Positions 48,167-60,700 of a stretch of 64,000 nucleotides of DNA are shown one piece after another (within the stretch, counting starts at the first letter, position 1; every line of letters begins with the position of its first letter). The notes below the pieces were generated by a model that worked only from the letters and a program-made list of their open reading frames with translations, was not told where the DNA came from and made no database searches. The translations under genes and the position numbers were made by a program. Origin of the DNA: Halichondria panicea (taxonomy: Eukaryota > Porifera > Demospongiae > Suberitida > Halichondriidae); NCBI RefSeq assembly GCF_963675165.1, contig NC_087393.1:1451002-1515001 (forward strand), in the 5' to 3' direction.

Positions 48167-48553
48167 TCACTGTGAGGTTTTTGCCGGTCTGCCAGGTGCG
48201 TACACTTGTTTCCTTGGTCTCCCACCAACTTTGCGAGTGCTCTCACTTGAACAAACTGAGCAATTTATATCACTGTGTGCAGACCATGTTGCAATCACTT
48301 TCATTGGGTTGTATTTTCTCCCGTCTCTTGCTTTTTTGAAGGTATGATAAATTATGTTGTTGCATGGGGGACAATATAATTGGGGATGAATTGCTTCCAC
48401 GTCTTCGTTGATGTCTATCCCAAAAACCTCCAAGAGAGCAACTTTTCTGTCCGAGCAGGAACGCCTACAACCTTGAGGGCCTTTCTTGTTCCTGAAAGGA
48501 GATCCGCACACCCGACAGTGATGGGAGAGTGCAACAAGGTGCTCTTCACTCAT
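48167..48553 (-). CDS. Small zinc-binding protein with GRPRK motif, possibly transposon-related
   Basis: A single open frame of 128 residues from the ATG at 48553 (MSEEHLVALSHHC). It is rich in paired cysteines: HHCRVCGSPF, a GCRRSCSD block, then HPQLYCPPCNN, then INCSVCSSES. It ends with KVGGRPRKQVYAPGRPAKTS, an AT-hook-like tail. I associate this cysteine layout (CxxCG ... HPxxxCxxC ... CxVC ... GGRPxK) with zinc-binding segments of RAG1/Transib-like and other transposase-derived proteins in cnidarians and sponges, but that is a recalled pattern. No catalytic core follows. It may be an intronless gene or a fragment. Confidence 0.55.
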   Translation of the reverse strand: MSEEHLVALSHHCRVCGSPFRNKKGPQGCRRSCSDRKVALLEVFGIDINEDVEAIHPQLYCPPCNNIIYHTFKKARDGRKYNPMKVIATWSAHSDINCSVCSSESTRKVGGRPRKQVYAPGRPAKTSQ

Positions 48554-48980
48554 TCCTGAATGTATATAGACTCTACTATTGAGTACAAAGTCAATGTACG
48601 TACATATGTACACGTACACGTATGTTTAGTTCTATTTTTCAGGTCAATTTTCCTTCCCAATTTTTGAAAATTGGGACCTATTAATAAAAATAAAAAGTAC
48701 CTTTTAAAATAGTAGCTTTACAGCAAGAACAGGCATGCACTTCCTTTGAAACTTCCAGCTGTCAGTGTCAGATTTAGATGTCAACCGAGCTAGGTCAAAA
48801 CATCTGCAGTTTCCAGGTGCGCATGCGCACACGCAGCCAGAATTAATTGTCAACCTTCAAAATCCCTCCCCCTAGCTTGTGAGGTCACACCCTTATCTTA
48901 ATTTATTGCCTTAGAGATGATGTAATTTCAGACCACAACTTTTATATTATTACTGTACGTAGCTAGAATCTTTTTTTGTG
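48554..48980. promoter_or_regulatory. Upstream region of cytohesin and the zinc-finger ORF
   Basis: 427 bp between divergent starts. It contains a 14-bp palindromic GTGCGCATGCGCAC (about 48818-48831). Nothing else is recognised. Confidence 0.35.
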
Positions 48981-51900
48981 ATGGCCTCTGAACAGTTGAC
49001 TAGATCAGCAGAAGAAGATAAGCTTCTCAAAGATATCAGAGACGAGAAGGAAAAGTTGTGGTTGGAAATACAGGTAGAGCCAATATTAATAGTATGCCAC
49101 CATGTCTTTAATATTTTATAGCTAATACCATTGACCTAGTTAGATTAGTTAGTGTGACTGGTTGTGTGTGCCATACAGGAGCTAAGACGACAGGTGATTG
49201 ATATCGACAATGAGCTAGCCGCCCTGGATGAGGCAAATGATGAGTAAGTGTATTAAATAGTCATATCTATCTATACCTACTCAATTATCGGCAGTAGCTA
49301 GTTAAACATTGCCACTCTGTCTGTGTAGAGAGATCAGACAAGAGAAAGAGAAGATGAGGATCATCAGAAATGGCAGGAACAAGTTCAACGCAAAACCGAA
49401 AGACGTAAGTATTTAATGTACCTACAGATGTGTAATGATCATCTACGGCCGGCTCAGACCATACACTCACCCCCTATAAGCTATAAGCATGTTCTTGTAC
49501 AATAGCGATTATTCTCACTAAAGTCTAAAACAACATGAATGTGCTCTTGTATAATTGTAGTTGTGAAGACAATAAGAACTGAACAACATTATGTTTGTCT
49601 GTATATACCCCCAGGGCATAAAGTTCCTACAGTCCAACAATGTCCTGGGGGAATCCTCCAAGGAGATTGCCGAGTACCTGATGAAGGGAGAGCTACTCAA
49701 CAAGAGGGCCATTGGAGACTACCTGGGAGAGGGGTGAGTGGTTCTTGTCGTGGTGGAATAAAGTATCATTCAGTATTGTGCACAGTCCATGTATAATGGT
49801 CATAAGATCATTAACTAAAGATGGATTCTGTATGGGATACCATTGTTGTTGTTTTTACTCATTTGACAGTTAGGTACAGTACTACTTGTATAGCATTCTA
49901 TCCTAATTGGTAAGTGTACACATTACAATGTGCCCACAAAAAAACAATTAAGCTCCCAGCCAAAGTCTATCGTAATCAATGTATAGAAGTTACCTGCCAG
50001 GTTTCTTAATGGCACAACTATTCGATTCCATTAATTGGCTCTAGTCTGTGTAATACTATTATGTTCATGTACGTAATTGTGTTTGTTGCTCTCCACTGCA
50101 GGAAGGACTTCAACATTGAGGTGTTAAAGAGTTTTATTGACCAACATGACTTTGTAGGGAAGTCTCTAGTGGAGGCAATCAGGTGAGCTAGAACCAAACT
50201 CCATCTTTTGAACCATTTCAGAAAATAAAGCATATTTGTATCAAGAATGTGTCCACAACTGGTCGGTTGTGGTTGGTACGAGCCACCTCTAGACAAAAAT
50301 AACCACCACTATAGACAAAACTCTTAAGCCTCGTTTACCACAAAATAGTCTAAAAGGCAAAGTGTGTGTTGAATCATAGATTGAAGAGTTAGAGGGATAG
50401 GAAACGGTTTGTATCTCGAGTAACATCCGCGCTACGCTGCGGTTTAATCAAGGCCATCACAACAATATCTATTTCTACACTCAGTGCATAATAAACTACA
50501 AGTAACTGTGCTTAGTCCGTGCAACTCACTTATATTTCAAGGTCTATACCTATTGTAGTAGTCATAACCAGCACGCTTACACGTTATATGTTCCAATAGC
50601 TCTAAAACAGCCTTGGGAACATATAACTTTATTGGAAAGTCTCTTTTTACTGGGTGTGGTCAGACATTAGCAAGTACTACACGTGGCTCATGGACTAGGC
50701 GTGTTATAAATTGCTGAAAGAGATGATGTCTCGAGGAAACACAGCTTTGGGAGTTACCCGGCAAAAATGTGCTTAATAGCCTCGTAACGCGGATATTTTT
50801 CGAGGCTCCACTGCAGATTCAATGTAAAATCATCACGTGCACCACTCCGTTTCCTATCCCTCTAACTCTTCAATCTATGGTTGAATTGAGATTGAGGATT
50901 GAAAATTGTTACCACCTTTTTGAAAAATGGGTACATCCAGGGTGTCATACAGGATTTTGAAGTAGAGGGGGGAATAAGAAAAGTAACTAGAAAATTTTGC
51001 TAAAAAAAGGTACCTGAATGCAAATTTTAGGGGGGGGGGTATCCCCCTTTTCCCCTGTATGACACCCTGACATCATTGCATAGTGTATTGCTAGCAAAAA
51101 CAGTAACAGTACATTTGGTCTATTGATCTAAGCATACAATAGGACTTCGTAAGAGCTACAAACTATTTTAAAGTGGGTTCTCTAGACTCGTTATGATCGT
51201 TCAATGCCCTTGTATGTTCTGTTTTATACCAGAGCCTTTCTGTGGAGCTTCCATCTCCCTGGAGAGGCACAAAAGATCGACAGAATAATGGAACTATTTG
51301 CCAAGCGCTATCTTTCCTGCAACCCAGGGCTTGCTCTTGACAACACAGGTGAGTGAGAGTGGTCAGATAATGGGCAGGGTTTCATACAAGATTTGTTGCT
51401 GGGAGGGGGAAAGGTTTAATTCAGGGGGGTCTGGAGGTCGTTCCCCGGAAAAAAATGTTATCTATTTCGAGGAGAAAAATGACATTTGACTCGAGGTATG
51501 ACTAACTAGGCACTTTAATGCCAGCCTCTGACAAACTTTAGCCTCTTTCTCCATTAAATTAGCCAGCAATAAGTTGTGTCCCGTTAGCTACATGACATTG
51601 TACGATTGTGTTTATTTGCACCTTACATGTAGTTGCATGTCCATTGATTTCTCTACTCCACCTGCAGACACTGCGTATGTCCTCTCCTATGCAATCATCA
51701 TGCTGCATACGAGCATCTACAATCCGAGTGTAAGGGACAAACCCACTCCAGAGCAGTTTGTGAAAATGAACAGAGGTATCAACAATGGGAGCGACCTACC
51801 ACGAGAGTTTCTGGAGGTAAGGGACTTAGGTGTTAATTAATACAGGTTCTGCTGTGTCAGTATGTATATCACCTATTGGCTTGTACGATCAAAACATGTT

Positions 51901-53493
51901 GTGTTTTTGTGAGTTCAAAATTCCTTGTGATTACATGTCATTGTATAAACTAGGTTTGCACCTAAACTTCAAAAGATATGCAACAAACTGTGAAAAAATT
52001 GTAAAAAAAAAAATCTACTCTCTTTGGTTGTTGCACTATAAAAGATTGTGGTTTTGATTTTTGTTGTTACATACATGTACACATGTAACTAGCCTATAAT
52101 ACCCGTTATTGATGGAATAGATAAATTATTGGTTTATACTTTCCTCCCACTTATACCTCTACTCTCTACCCCACACCAGACCCTAGCAATGTGATCTAGA
52201 AGCCCCAGGCACTAGTCATGTACAGAAGTCCGTTTGTGCTAGTTTAAACTCTACTACAATGTTTATAACCATGCACTATAATCATATATGTCTCCCCTCT
52301 CTACACACACACACACAGGACTTGTACGAGCAGGTAAAGAAGGAGGAATTCAAGGTTCCTGATGGTGAGGGTGGTCTGGCAGAGACATTCTTTAACCCCG
52401 AGAGAGAGGGTTGGCTAATGAAGGAGGGGGGCAAGTACAAGTCCAAACACAAACGCTGGTTCATCCTCAAGGAACGCATGCTCTACTACTTCAAGCAGGC
52501 TAATGTATGTACACGTATAATTTAATGATAACACTGTTGATGATGGGGGTGCATTAAATTGTTACGTATGTTGTAGCGACATTATTCGTACATGAAGTTT
52601 CCTTTCAGGCCATGTTTTTCAGACTGTAGCAGGACAATGCATCACTTAATCGTGAAACTCTTTGGAGGTCACTAGATACACGTAAATGTATATTTTAGAC
52701 AGCATCATCATCGAGAAACATAACGTACAACTGTTGTCTAATGAATGACTTTTGTGTCTATTACAGGATGATGATTTGATTGGCAGTATTCCATTAATGG
52801 AGCCCCACCTCAAAGTGAGACTAGTCACTGACCCAAAGTTTCCTCCTCACTGTTTCGAGATTTACTCAGAGGATGGTGTCATCAAAGCGTGGAAGAAAGA
52901 CTCGGATGGGAAACCAGTACCAGGTGTGTAGTGTGGTGTGTGTTGCCGTGTACTGTGTCTCAATGGATGTGAGGGAGTGTAGTATGTGATTGGATGTGGT
53001 GTAGTTCCTTTATAGCTTATTATCATACGTAGCTGCATGTGTACTGTTACAACTGTACGTACATGCATGTATCAATATTATTATCAATCGAGACGAATGT
53101 TGATATACTCTACCATTATAATAATTATTATGGTGACCTAGAAACCCCTCCCCCTCCACACAAACATGCTAGAACAATTATACAGCTAGCTATGAAAGAT
53201 CTCCTTAGAAATGCGTATTTGATTGGGTGTGTGTGCCAGATTTTTGATCGACACTGGTATCAGACATCCCTATATAATAATTATTTATGAATTAATTATA
53301 CCCTCTTTTCAAACACACACGGCTAGGGAACCACGAGTTCTACCGTTTGCAGACTGGTGGTCCAGAGGAAGCTGAGTCGTGGGTGCGGTGTATCGAGGCC
53401 AGTATAGGACAGGACTCTGCCTATGACGCCTTTCAGCAGCGTAAGAGAAGGATCACCTGCGTAACAGGGTTAGAGTTGCCGGGGTTCGACTGA
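48981..53493 (+). CDS. CYTH: Cytohesin, Sec7-PH guanine exchange factor for Arf
   Basis: Activates Arf GTPases at the plasma membrane and endosomes. Ten exons, 48981-49073, 49179-49243, 49329-49404, 49615-49733, 50102-50182, 51233-51348, 51668-51816, 52319-52504, 52767-52923 and 53327-53493, give 402 residues with all phases consistent (vertebrate cytohesins ~400). Residues 1-60 form the N-terminal coiled coil ([16 protein letters not shown]). The Sec7 domain follows, with [15 protein letters not shown], the glutamic-finger segment [14 protein letters not shown], and [19 protein letters not shown]. The PH domain begins [19 protein letters not shown], with [16 protein letters not shown] and a C-terminal helix [14 protein letters not shown]. 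It ends with a short basic RKRR segment, shorter than the usual polybasic tail. Intron 5 holds two complete MITEs. Confidence 0.93.
50375..50879. mobile_element. 505-bp MITE with 33-bp TIRs and 7-bp target duplication
   Basis: Perfect 33-bp terminal inverted repeats at 50375-50407 and 50847-50879 (outer end CATAGATTGAAGAG). The flanks are identical 7-mers, GTTGAAT, at 50368-50374 and 50880-50886. It lies in cytohesin intron 5 and has no transposase. A second, interrupted copy is at 22535-23330. Confidence 0.88.
50938..51069. mobile_element. 132-bp MITE with 16-bp TIRs and 5-bp target duplication
   Basis: Ends CAGGGTGTCATACAGG and CCTGTATGACACCCTG, a perfect 16-bp inverted repeat. Flanking ACATC occurs at 50933-50937 and 51070-51074. 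It lies 58 bp beyond the previous element in the same intron. Confidence 0.85.
51365..51490. repeat. Diverged relative of the GTGTCATACAGG element
   Basis: Begins CAGGGTTTCATACAAGATTT, near the left end of the 50938 element, and continues with G-rich then GGAAAAAAATG-like blocks. The right end is not clear. Confidence 0.4.
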
Positions 53494-54006
53494 GACTGCG
53501 CGCATGTGCATAATTATAACTGAGATAATAATTATGTTAGTAGGATGTGTACAATAATTAATCACTCATGCACTAATTTTTATCTCATTAATTTTCTGTA
53601 CATTAATTATAACATGGTGTTTAGTTCGTTAATTTTTATCGTTGTAAATAAATAATTATTGTTCATTGATAGTGTCACAATTATAACAACATAGGGAATG
53701 GTATGAAATGATTGATGAGTCAGACATACATTATATGCAAATCAGTTTTGATTTCGTATAAATAGCAATTGTCTGGCATAGCATGAGCATAATTGGTCTG
53801 CCACGCAGCAGTGAGATGAGTAAGATATTATACAGCCATACTGCTTGCTGTCCACATAATAATGTTCAAATCTTGCTACGTGATAGGCTGTTGTGTGTGT
53901 GTGAAGGGGAGGGGGGTACATGTACGTGAAGGAAAGAAAGAGTCAGAGTGACTGCTGATGACCATAATAATACATAATTAAGGTAAAGCGCACGTGTACA
54001 GTGAAC
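53494..54006. other. Intergenic, convergent genes
   Basis: AT-rich 3' flanks of cytohesin and the PP1-type gene. There is a possible cytohesin polyadenylation signal in AAATAAATAATT near 53646. No further gene is seen. Confidence 0.5.
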
Positions 54007-56470
54007 CTATCTATGACATCGACTATAATGACTCATTAACAGTACTACACAACACAGCATGAAAACACGAGACATGAAGACTATTATTATTATAGGGTAA
54101 CTTGGCTGAAGTATAGAGGGTGACCTACTTACACAGAATGTGTGACCACAACACTCATAATGTAAGAAAGTAAGAACACACATACTGTCACATAAACTGT
54201 ATTTGCTGGGACTCACTGGTATGATAGAGAATGAGCAGGTGAGCTGTTTCGAGACGTTAAGCATCCCCCCAGCATTATCAAAATCTCCACAGTAGTTCGG
54301 AGCACTGAAAATAGTCACCAGCTGTATAATGAAAACTCTCTAAAACAATTAATTTATGTACAGTACTTTAGTACTACTGTTTAGTATTCCTAACAAGGCT
54401 GCATGTATGGACTAATCATTTTGAATCGAGTACCTGTACGTATTACAACATGTACACCACTTGTAGTTACTCCATACGCTTTTGGTTGCACTTCACAATC
54501 TGCTCTGTACCCCAAACAGTAGTTACAGACAACTCGGTTTTCTTTAATTTATGACTTACCCAGTATACCCTATAGCTGGTAAATCCGGGGGGGGGGGGCA
54601 AAGTATTCGTGGTTTTCGTAGTTGAACTCAGGAGCATGAATATTAATTTTACCTACAAATGAAACAACCTTGCTACCTTTACCTGCGGTGCAAATAGCAA
54701 CCACGAAAATAAGATTCACGAACTTACTAAAAATTGCTCAACCACGAATATTTCGCCCCCCCCCCCCCCACGAAAATTACCCGCTATACGGTATATACAT
54801 GTAGTGCCAATAATGATTATTTGTACCTGTCTCTTACTGAAGAACTCGTATCCATCCTCCACGACTTGATGGGCCCTGCAGATGAGGCTCAACTTGTTGG
54901 TCTCCATAAACTCTTGAACTATGTCCCTACCAAAGGTGTAGGACACACCTCTGTCACTCTCACCCCAGCCAAGAATGTCCTGTGGGTAGCAATGCGTACT
55001 CTATTAAGTTATGAAAAGTGATTTCTCGTATTGTACCGTAAGTTCAGGAGAAAACTATAATTATTGCTCGAAATTATGTGCTGGGTTATAGTCTCAACAA
55101 TGCTCACACTTTATCGCTATTACTACAGTACATGCAAAATGTTATGTACGTATAACTATAACACACTGTTAACAGATACTGGAATATCAAGTTTTGTTCA
55201 CGTACGTACCTCATCGGGATCGGACCACATGAGATCACATACAAGTCCTTCGCTGAGCCCATCCAGCGGTCTCTCTATCTCCTTCAACTGTGTGGACAAT
55301 ACAACGTGTAAAGGATCAATGACAAAAGTTAAGTGATCTCACTTGGTCTAGCGATTTCAGGTCGGGGGACAGTCCACCATGCATACACAGTATATTGTTC
55401 TCAACCACTGCGGCTACAGTGAATAATGAGGAGAGTTAAATTTAACCACACACAAAATTACGATGGCTTACTCAGAGGTAAGCAGTTGAAGCAATCAGAG
55501 AATGTTTTCCACAACTTTATGCTGTATCTTCTCTTGCACTCATCATAGAAACCATAAATCCTACAGACAAGAAGATTCATTATAGGAACAACACACGCTT
55601 GATAACCATGTGGATATGTCTGATGTTACCTGTTGATGCTGGCAGTCTCGTGATTTCCACGCAGTAGGAACACGTTCTCAGGATACTGAATCTTGTACGC
55701 AAGCAGCAAACACACACTCTCTATAGACATACTCCCCCTGCAATTAACACGTGTTTTATTATGGCTTTTTAAGGAAAATTATGTATCAGTGCTTACAAGA
55801 TGGGTCACTGACAATTAATTTTCTTAGTGAAACTATTTCTCAAGTCATTTTAAAATACGTTACAGCATTGAACCATGTACCTATCAACATAGTCCCCTAA
55901 GAAGAGAAAGTTGGTGTCTGGTGGGTAGCCAGTCTTGTCAAAGATCCTGAGCAGGTCAGCGTATTGTCCGTGAATGTCCCCCACTATAGTAATGGGGGCA
56001 TCTAGCTCCAGGAGAGACGGCTGGGAGAGGAATATTTCTCGAGTCTTACTGCACAACTGATGAATTTGGTTCTCAGGCAATAAAACCTACGTAGAAGAAT
56101 TGCTGTGACTTCAGGTATGTTTTCCTACTCCTACCCTCCACCATGCCAGCCAACCAAGCAATTAACAAGGAGAGGTAGTGGGCGTATGGACGATCGAGGC
56201 TATAAACTGATCAACCATACTCTCTTCATAATAAACTGAGTAAATTATGAACGCATAGTAGAATTTCAATTTTTAGTTTACTCTACGCTATATGTAGCTA
56301 CGACTGAAATTTGAAATAAATCATTGAACCTGTGTTCCTGGGTTATCTTTGAGGGCCAAAAGTTTATTTATCATGAGGTCCACATCCAGGGTGAGCCCTG
56401 GGTCATCACAGTCAGTGTGTGCAGTAGGTCTAGGGCTAGGAGCAACAACAGCGATGCCTTCATCCGCCAT
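54007..56470 (-). CDS. PP1-type serine/threonine phosphatase catalytic subunit
   Basis: Eight exons are firm: 56470-56330, 56086-55881, 55737-55630, 55560-55472, 55413-55343, 55287-55210, 54979-54827 and 54321-54217 (317 residues). A ninth at 54105-54007 is tentative. Metal-binding and catalytic motifs of the PPP family are intact: [35 protein letters not shown] (PP1 usually has Cys where this has Thr), [27 protein letters not shown] and [15 protein letters not shown]. Overall it is closest to PP1 rather than PP2A or PP2B. The N-terminus is extended and acidic ([16 protein letters not shown] ... [14 protein letters not shown]), unlike canonical PP1, so it is probably a divergent paralogue. 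The tentative last exon would replace the normal PP1 tail with a hydrophobic segment. Confidence 0.87.
54565..54793. mobile_element. MITE of the TACCGTATAGCGGG family
   Basis: Runs from TACCCTATAGCTGGTAAATC to GAAAATTACCCGCTATACGG-TA. Inside, TATTCGTGGTTTTCGTAGTTG and CAACCACGAATATTTCG are inverted repeats flanking a hairpin. It lies in an intron of the PP1-type gene. Confidence 0.7.
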
Positions 56471-57779
56471 TTTATGTGTGTGTCTGTCTCCATGGAAATA
56501 GATCTACATTTTTATGACGATTGGCCGACAATTTTTGTGTATAGTAAAGCATCAAGAAGACACCATTGCATTGCGCAAGTAATGAATCCTGTGAGGGCGA
56601 GTTTTAACTGGCTCAAGTTTACTTGGGCCACTCAACCAGTGCTCTTTCTGTCCTGTGTCCTAGGAGGGCTTGGTGAGGACAGACAAGTTTGTGGGTGTGT
56701 GTTATCTAGAATTATGTAGGTCCATTGTTTGTTGCCTTTGGTCCTGGGTCACAGAAAGGAGAACAGGAGAGATTAAACTGGCCGACTCATTACAAAAGAA
56801 GTAAGTTGAGGGTATCATTTTAAATTGCATGCCTTGTAATGATTATACACTCACTGCGTTAGTATCGTGGTCAGCGTTTAATCATAGAATTGGCAACAGA
56901 TCACATGCTCACATAAGCGGCACATAAAATTCTATTGTTTGTAAGTAGCTAGAGGTACATAACGTTCTTATATACTCTTTTGTACCCAATGTGTCATACA
57001 GGGGTGAGGGGATATCCCCCCTCTGGCTCTAACCCCCCCCCCCCTAGAATGTGCATTCGGGTACTAATTGTATGACTGAGTGTCCAATAGCCGGCAATGT
57101 TACATACTGACAGGGTATTGAATTAAGAGTTGACCTTTTTTTTAGCAAAATGTTCTTAGAAGCGTGTCTTATTCCCCCCTTTCCTTCAATATCCTGTATG
57201 ACACCTTGGTACCAATAATAAGTAGTGTACTGTGTCTTATAATTACGGTAAATGGAAATGCAAATTCAGCAGCAGGCAGCCTCGATTAAACCACAGCAAA
57301 ACGCAGGTGGTTATTTGAGGTGCTTAGGTTGCCAATCCATTTATAATTTTTTAGAAAATGCACTCTATTGTGTGAGTCTAGAGTATCTGTGTACACGTGA
57401 TACATTGCTAGTTTTATACGAAATACTGCAGCATTACACACTAGCTGTTGTTATTATTACCTTCCTTACACACCTACAGAATCAGTCAGACAACCTGCTA
57501 CCGACAGCTAGTACGTATGGGCAATTGCTAGAACTCTTTATCGTCTTCGTATGTGTTAAACTTTTATGCACTAGGCATCATACATTAAATGATCGTGTGA
57601 ACACAATTTCAACATCACCATTATTAATTTAAAAACATGTTGAGATGACAATTATAAAAGTGCATATGCAGCCACAATGGCCAATAAACTTGATGATGTC
57701 ACTGCACGGTACCGGCCAGGTAGTGAACGAAGCCAGCTGTCACATGTGAAGCGTATATATAATTATATATGCTCTTAGA
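56471..57779. other. Gene-free interval with one MITE
   Basis: No coding sequence is recognised. It contains the 56989-57206 repeat and a short piece resembling the GGTTTAATCGAGGC stretch of the 50375 element, in inverted orientation, near 57282. Confidence 0.5.
56989..57206. mobile_element. Larger relative of the GTGTCATACAGG MITE
   Basis: Left ATGTGTCATACAGGGGTG, right ATCCTGTATGACACCTT. These inverted ends match the termini at 50938-51069. Internal C and G runs and a T tract are shared in type. Flanks GTACC resemble a target duplication. Confidence 0.65.
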
Positions 57780-60700
57780 CTAGCTGAAATGATAGTAATC
57801 CTCTCCCTCTGTTAGTTTCAGAGAAGCCAGGTTTTCCTCGAACTCACCACCAGTTAGATCCTACAGAATATGCTCGAGTCTATCATAGACATTATGATTG
57901 TGTACAAAACTTACCCATTTCACACACAAAATGAAGGGTGGTTTAGCGGCAGTGAAGTGTACAATAGGCACACGGGGTTTGGGTAGTCTCTGGGAAAATT
58001 GTCATTCCTCACATAAAATTAATATGCATTTAAGACAATAATTATTATAATTATACTGCATGCAAATGAAAATATGTACACGTACAGTAATACATGCCAT
58101 GATTAATGATTAATTGGTGGCATGCATATGAACTGTGAACTAATGTACATTGTATAATTATACGAACCTCACTTTTCTCATAAATGTAGACACCTTGAGA
58201 TATCTTCTTTTCATCAACATCACAGAATGCATTAACCTTTGTATTTGTGGAGGAAATTGATCTGATAAAGCAAATTACTATAATACATGTACACAGAAGA
58301 GAGTAAGATCACTTGCCTTGGCCTGGTTTTCAGGACGGAGAGAGCGGTAGAACCTCCTTCCTTGCTTACCAGCATTCCAAATGGTGAAAGACGGCCACTT
58401 TGTCAAGACAGCGCCTTGAATCATCTCCACCCTCAAGTCCCATATTGTCTGTCTGGATAAAAGTTAGACCCTGATAAATTATGCTGTTTTTTCACTCATT
58501 ATTCTGAAAAATATATATTCCCAAAAAACGTGGCATAATAATAAAGATGTAGACATAAACACATAGACATAAACACAGCACACAACTGACACAAGACATA
58601 ATTAATTATAATCATGACTCTCACGGGCTTGAACTATAAGCATTTTTTGTCATGATAACGTCGTTATGCAAAACTTAATGTAATGATCTTTACCAAAAAT
58701 GGACATGTATCCCTTTACACACCTGCGCTTAAAATTATTTATCAGGATCTAATAAAAGTACAGCCATCAATATATACAGTGCATCTCTCCATGATACTAG
58801 TCAGCTAGCTCAACTACAGTGGAACCCGGCCCCCATACAAAAGAAAGGCAAACTAGACATCTCACTGAAAATACAGTGACAGAAAAAATAATTGAGATAA
58901 GAAAGCAGAATTCAATCAGTTAATCACGACGTACAGGGCTTAGAATATGACTAACCTGTTAACATTGAATGATTCGCAATCTTGATGGTAACGATAGACC
59001 AAAAGAGGCCGCTCAATCTTCAACAACTTTCCTCCTTCAGAGAGGTGCTTATAGAAGAATATTAAATCCTCTGGAGTACCCTAAAGAAGAAAATATCGGC
59101 TACGCCATTAAAAGAAATTGCATACATTAACTACATAACTTACCCTTCCTTGCTCCGAGAAAGGCCCCAGTTTGTCAACAAGTTCTCGACTACAGAACCA
59201 GGTTGGTTGTATGAGTGTAGGACCAAACGCAGTAAAAGCCTGCAAGAGTCAGTGGGTGGTGAACAGTGGGTGTGTGTGGTTGGGGAGGGGGTAAATGTCA
59301 CCTGTGTGTGGAGCTGTGTGGGAGAGAGTGTGTTGCACCATCTTGTGTACCTCTCTGTAGAGCCAGCTGGGGTCCTCGTAAAGCAACTGCCAACCAACTG
59401 AGATAAAAAATAGACAGAAATTTGTGCAAGTATGTACGAGTGATTTGTAGCATTCACATATTTTTGAAAGAGACTTACTGTGTCAGTAGGATTGTCTATG
59501 GCTGTTCTGAGCTGGAGCTCAACTCTGTCGGTAGCCATGACATCATCCTCAGAAGTAGCCACACAATGACACACAATAGGTGGGTACCATGGGCACACTC
59601 ACTGCATCAAAGAAGCACAGGTACCTCCCAGAGCTCTGCTTGATAGCTTGATTCCGACCAAACCCAGCTGCAATGAAAACACAAGTCTTTACTTTTGGTG
59701 CTACAATGTCATGCCATGCACGTATGACCATTGAAGTAAAATTGATACTCGTGGAGATTTTATGAACTTACTTCCTGCAGGTTGTCCATGATGTCCACCA
59801 ATAACCATGGCGATGTCGCGTCTCTCAAGCCTCTCTCTCCATGACTCAAGTACGGTCACAGAAGAGTCCTACAAAGGAAATTAGAAGCACCAAGCTTTAG
59901 ATAGGCACTACATGCATTGGTATTGTGTAAGCTGCTTGAGGAACTGATTGGGGCAAGCGAAGCGAGTCCCTTACTTAGTCTTCAACGTTGGTCCGTGGTA
60001 TGTATGTATGTAGTGGACTGGCATGATAATTTGCTTTTATACCAACTTTACGTGAGTCAATACCATTAGATAGAATGTATGTGTATAGCTAGCTAGCTAG
60101 GCAGCTACGATTAAAGAATAAAGATGAATAGCGACAAAGAAATAGCTGAAAAGAGGGGAAGGAGGCTTGCTAGACGCAGAGAAAGATGCAGGGCACAAAG
60201 GAGTTCGAGTGAAGGTAATTTTGTGAAGAAACTGCACAAGCTCTACAGGCACAAATGGATGCCAATAAAGTAACCCAGCAGCTCAATACAGGACACAGAG
60301 GCAGAAAGGTTAGCAAGAAGGAGAGAGAGAGAGCGACAGGCAAGATCCCAAGAAACAGAGGGAAAGTAGGCTTCGATCAGGTAGATGTAGAGAAAGATAT
60401 AGGGAACACAGGAGTGAAGGTAACCAAATCAAAGGGTTCTGCTAGCATAAATTCGTGTAGAAACTCGACAGGCACAAATGGATGCCAATAGAGTAACCCA
60501 GCAACTCAGAGACGCTTAAGGCCAGACAAGCACGCCTACAACAAATGGCTGCTTCCACCCAAACCAGCAGAAAGTGGCCAAATGTTCATTACAGATACTC
60601 CAGAGGCCACACAGGCACGCTTGGAACAACACAGGCAGAGGCATACAGATGTGAATCCAGATATGCCTCTTTTCGAACAATCTGCTGTTCAATCCAAGAT

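Noticed and set aside
57252-57632. 126-codon plus-strand frame between the PP1-type gene and B3GNTL1
   Set aside because: Biased hydrophobic composition typical of AT-rich non-coding DNA, no splice context, no recognisable motif, and its start overlaps a repeat fragment.
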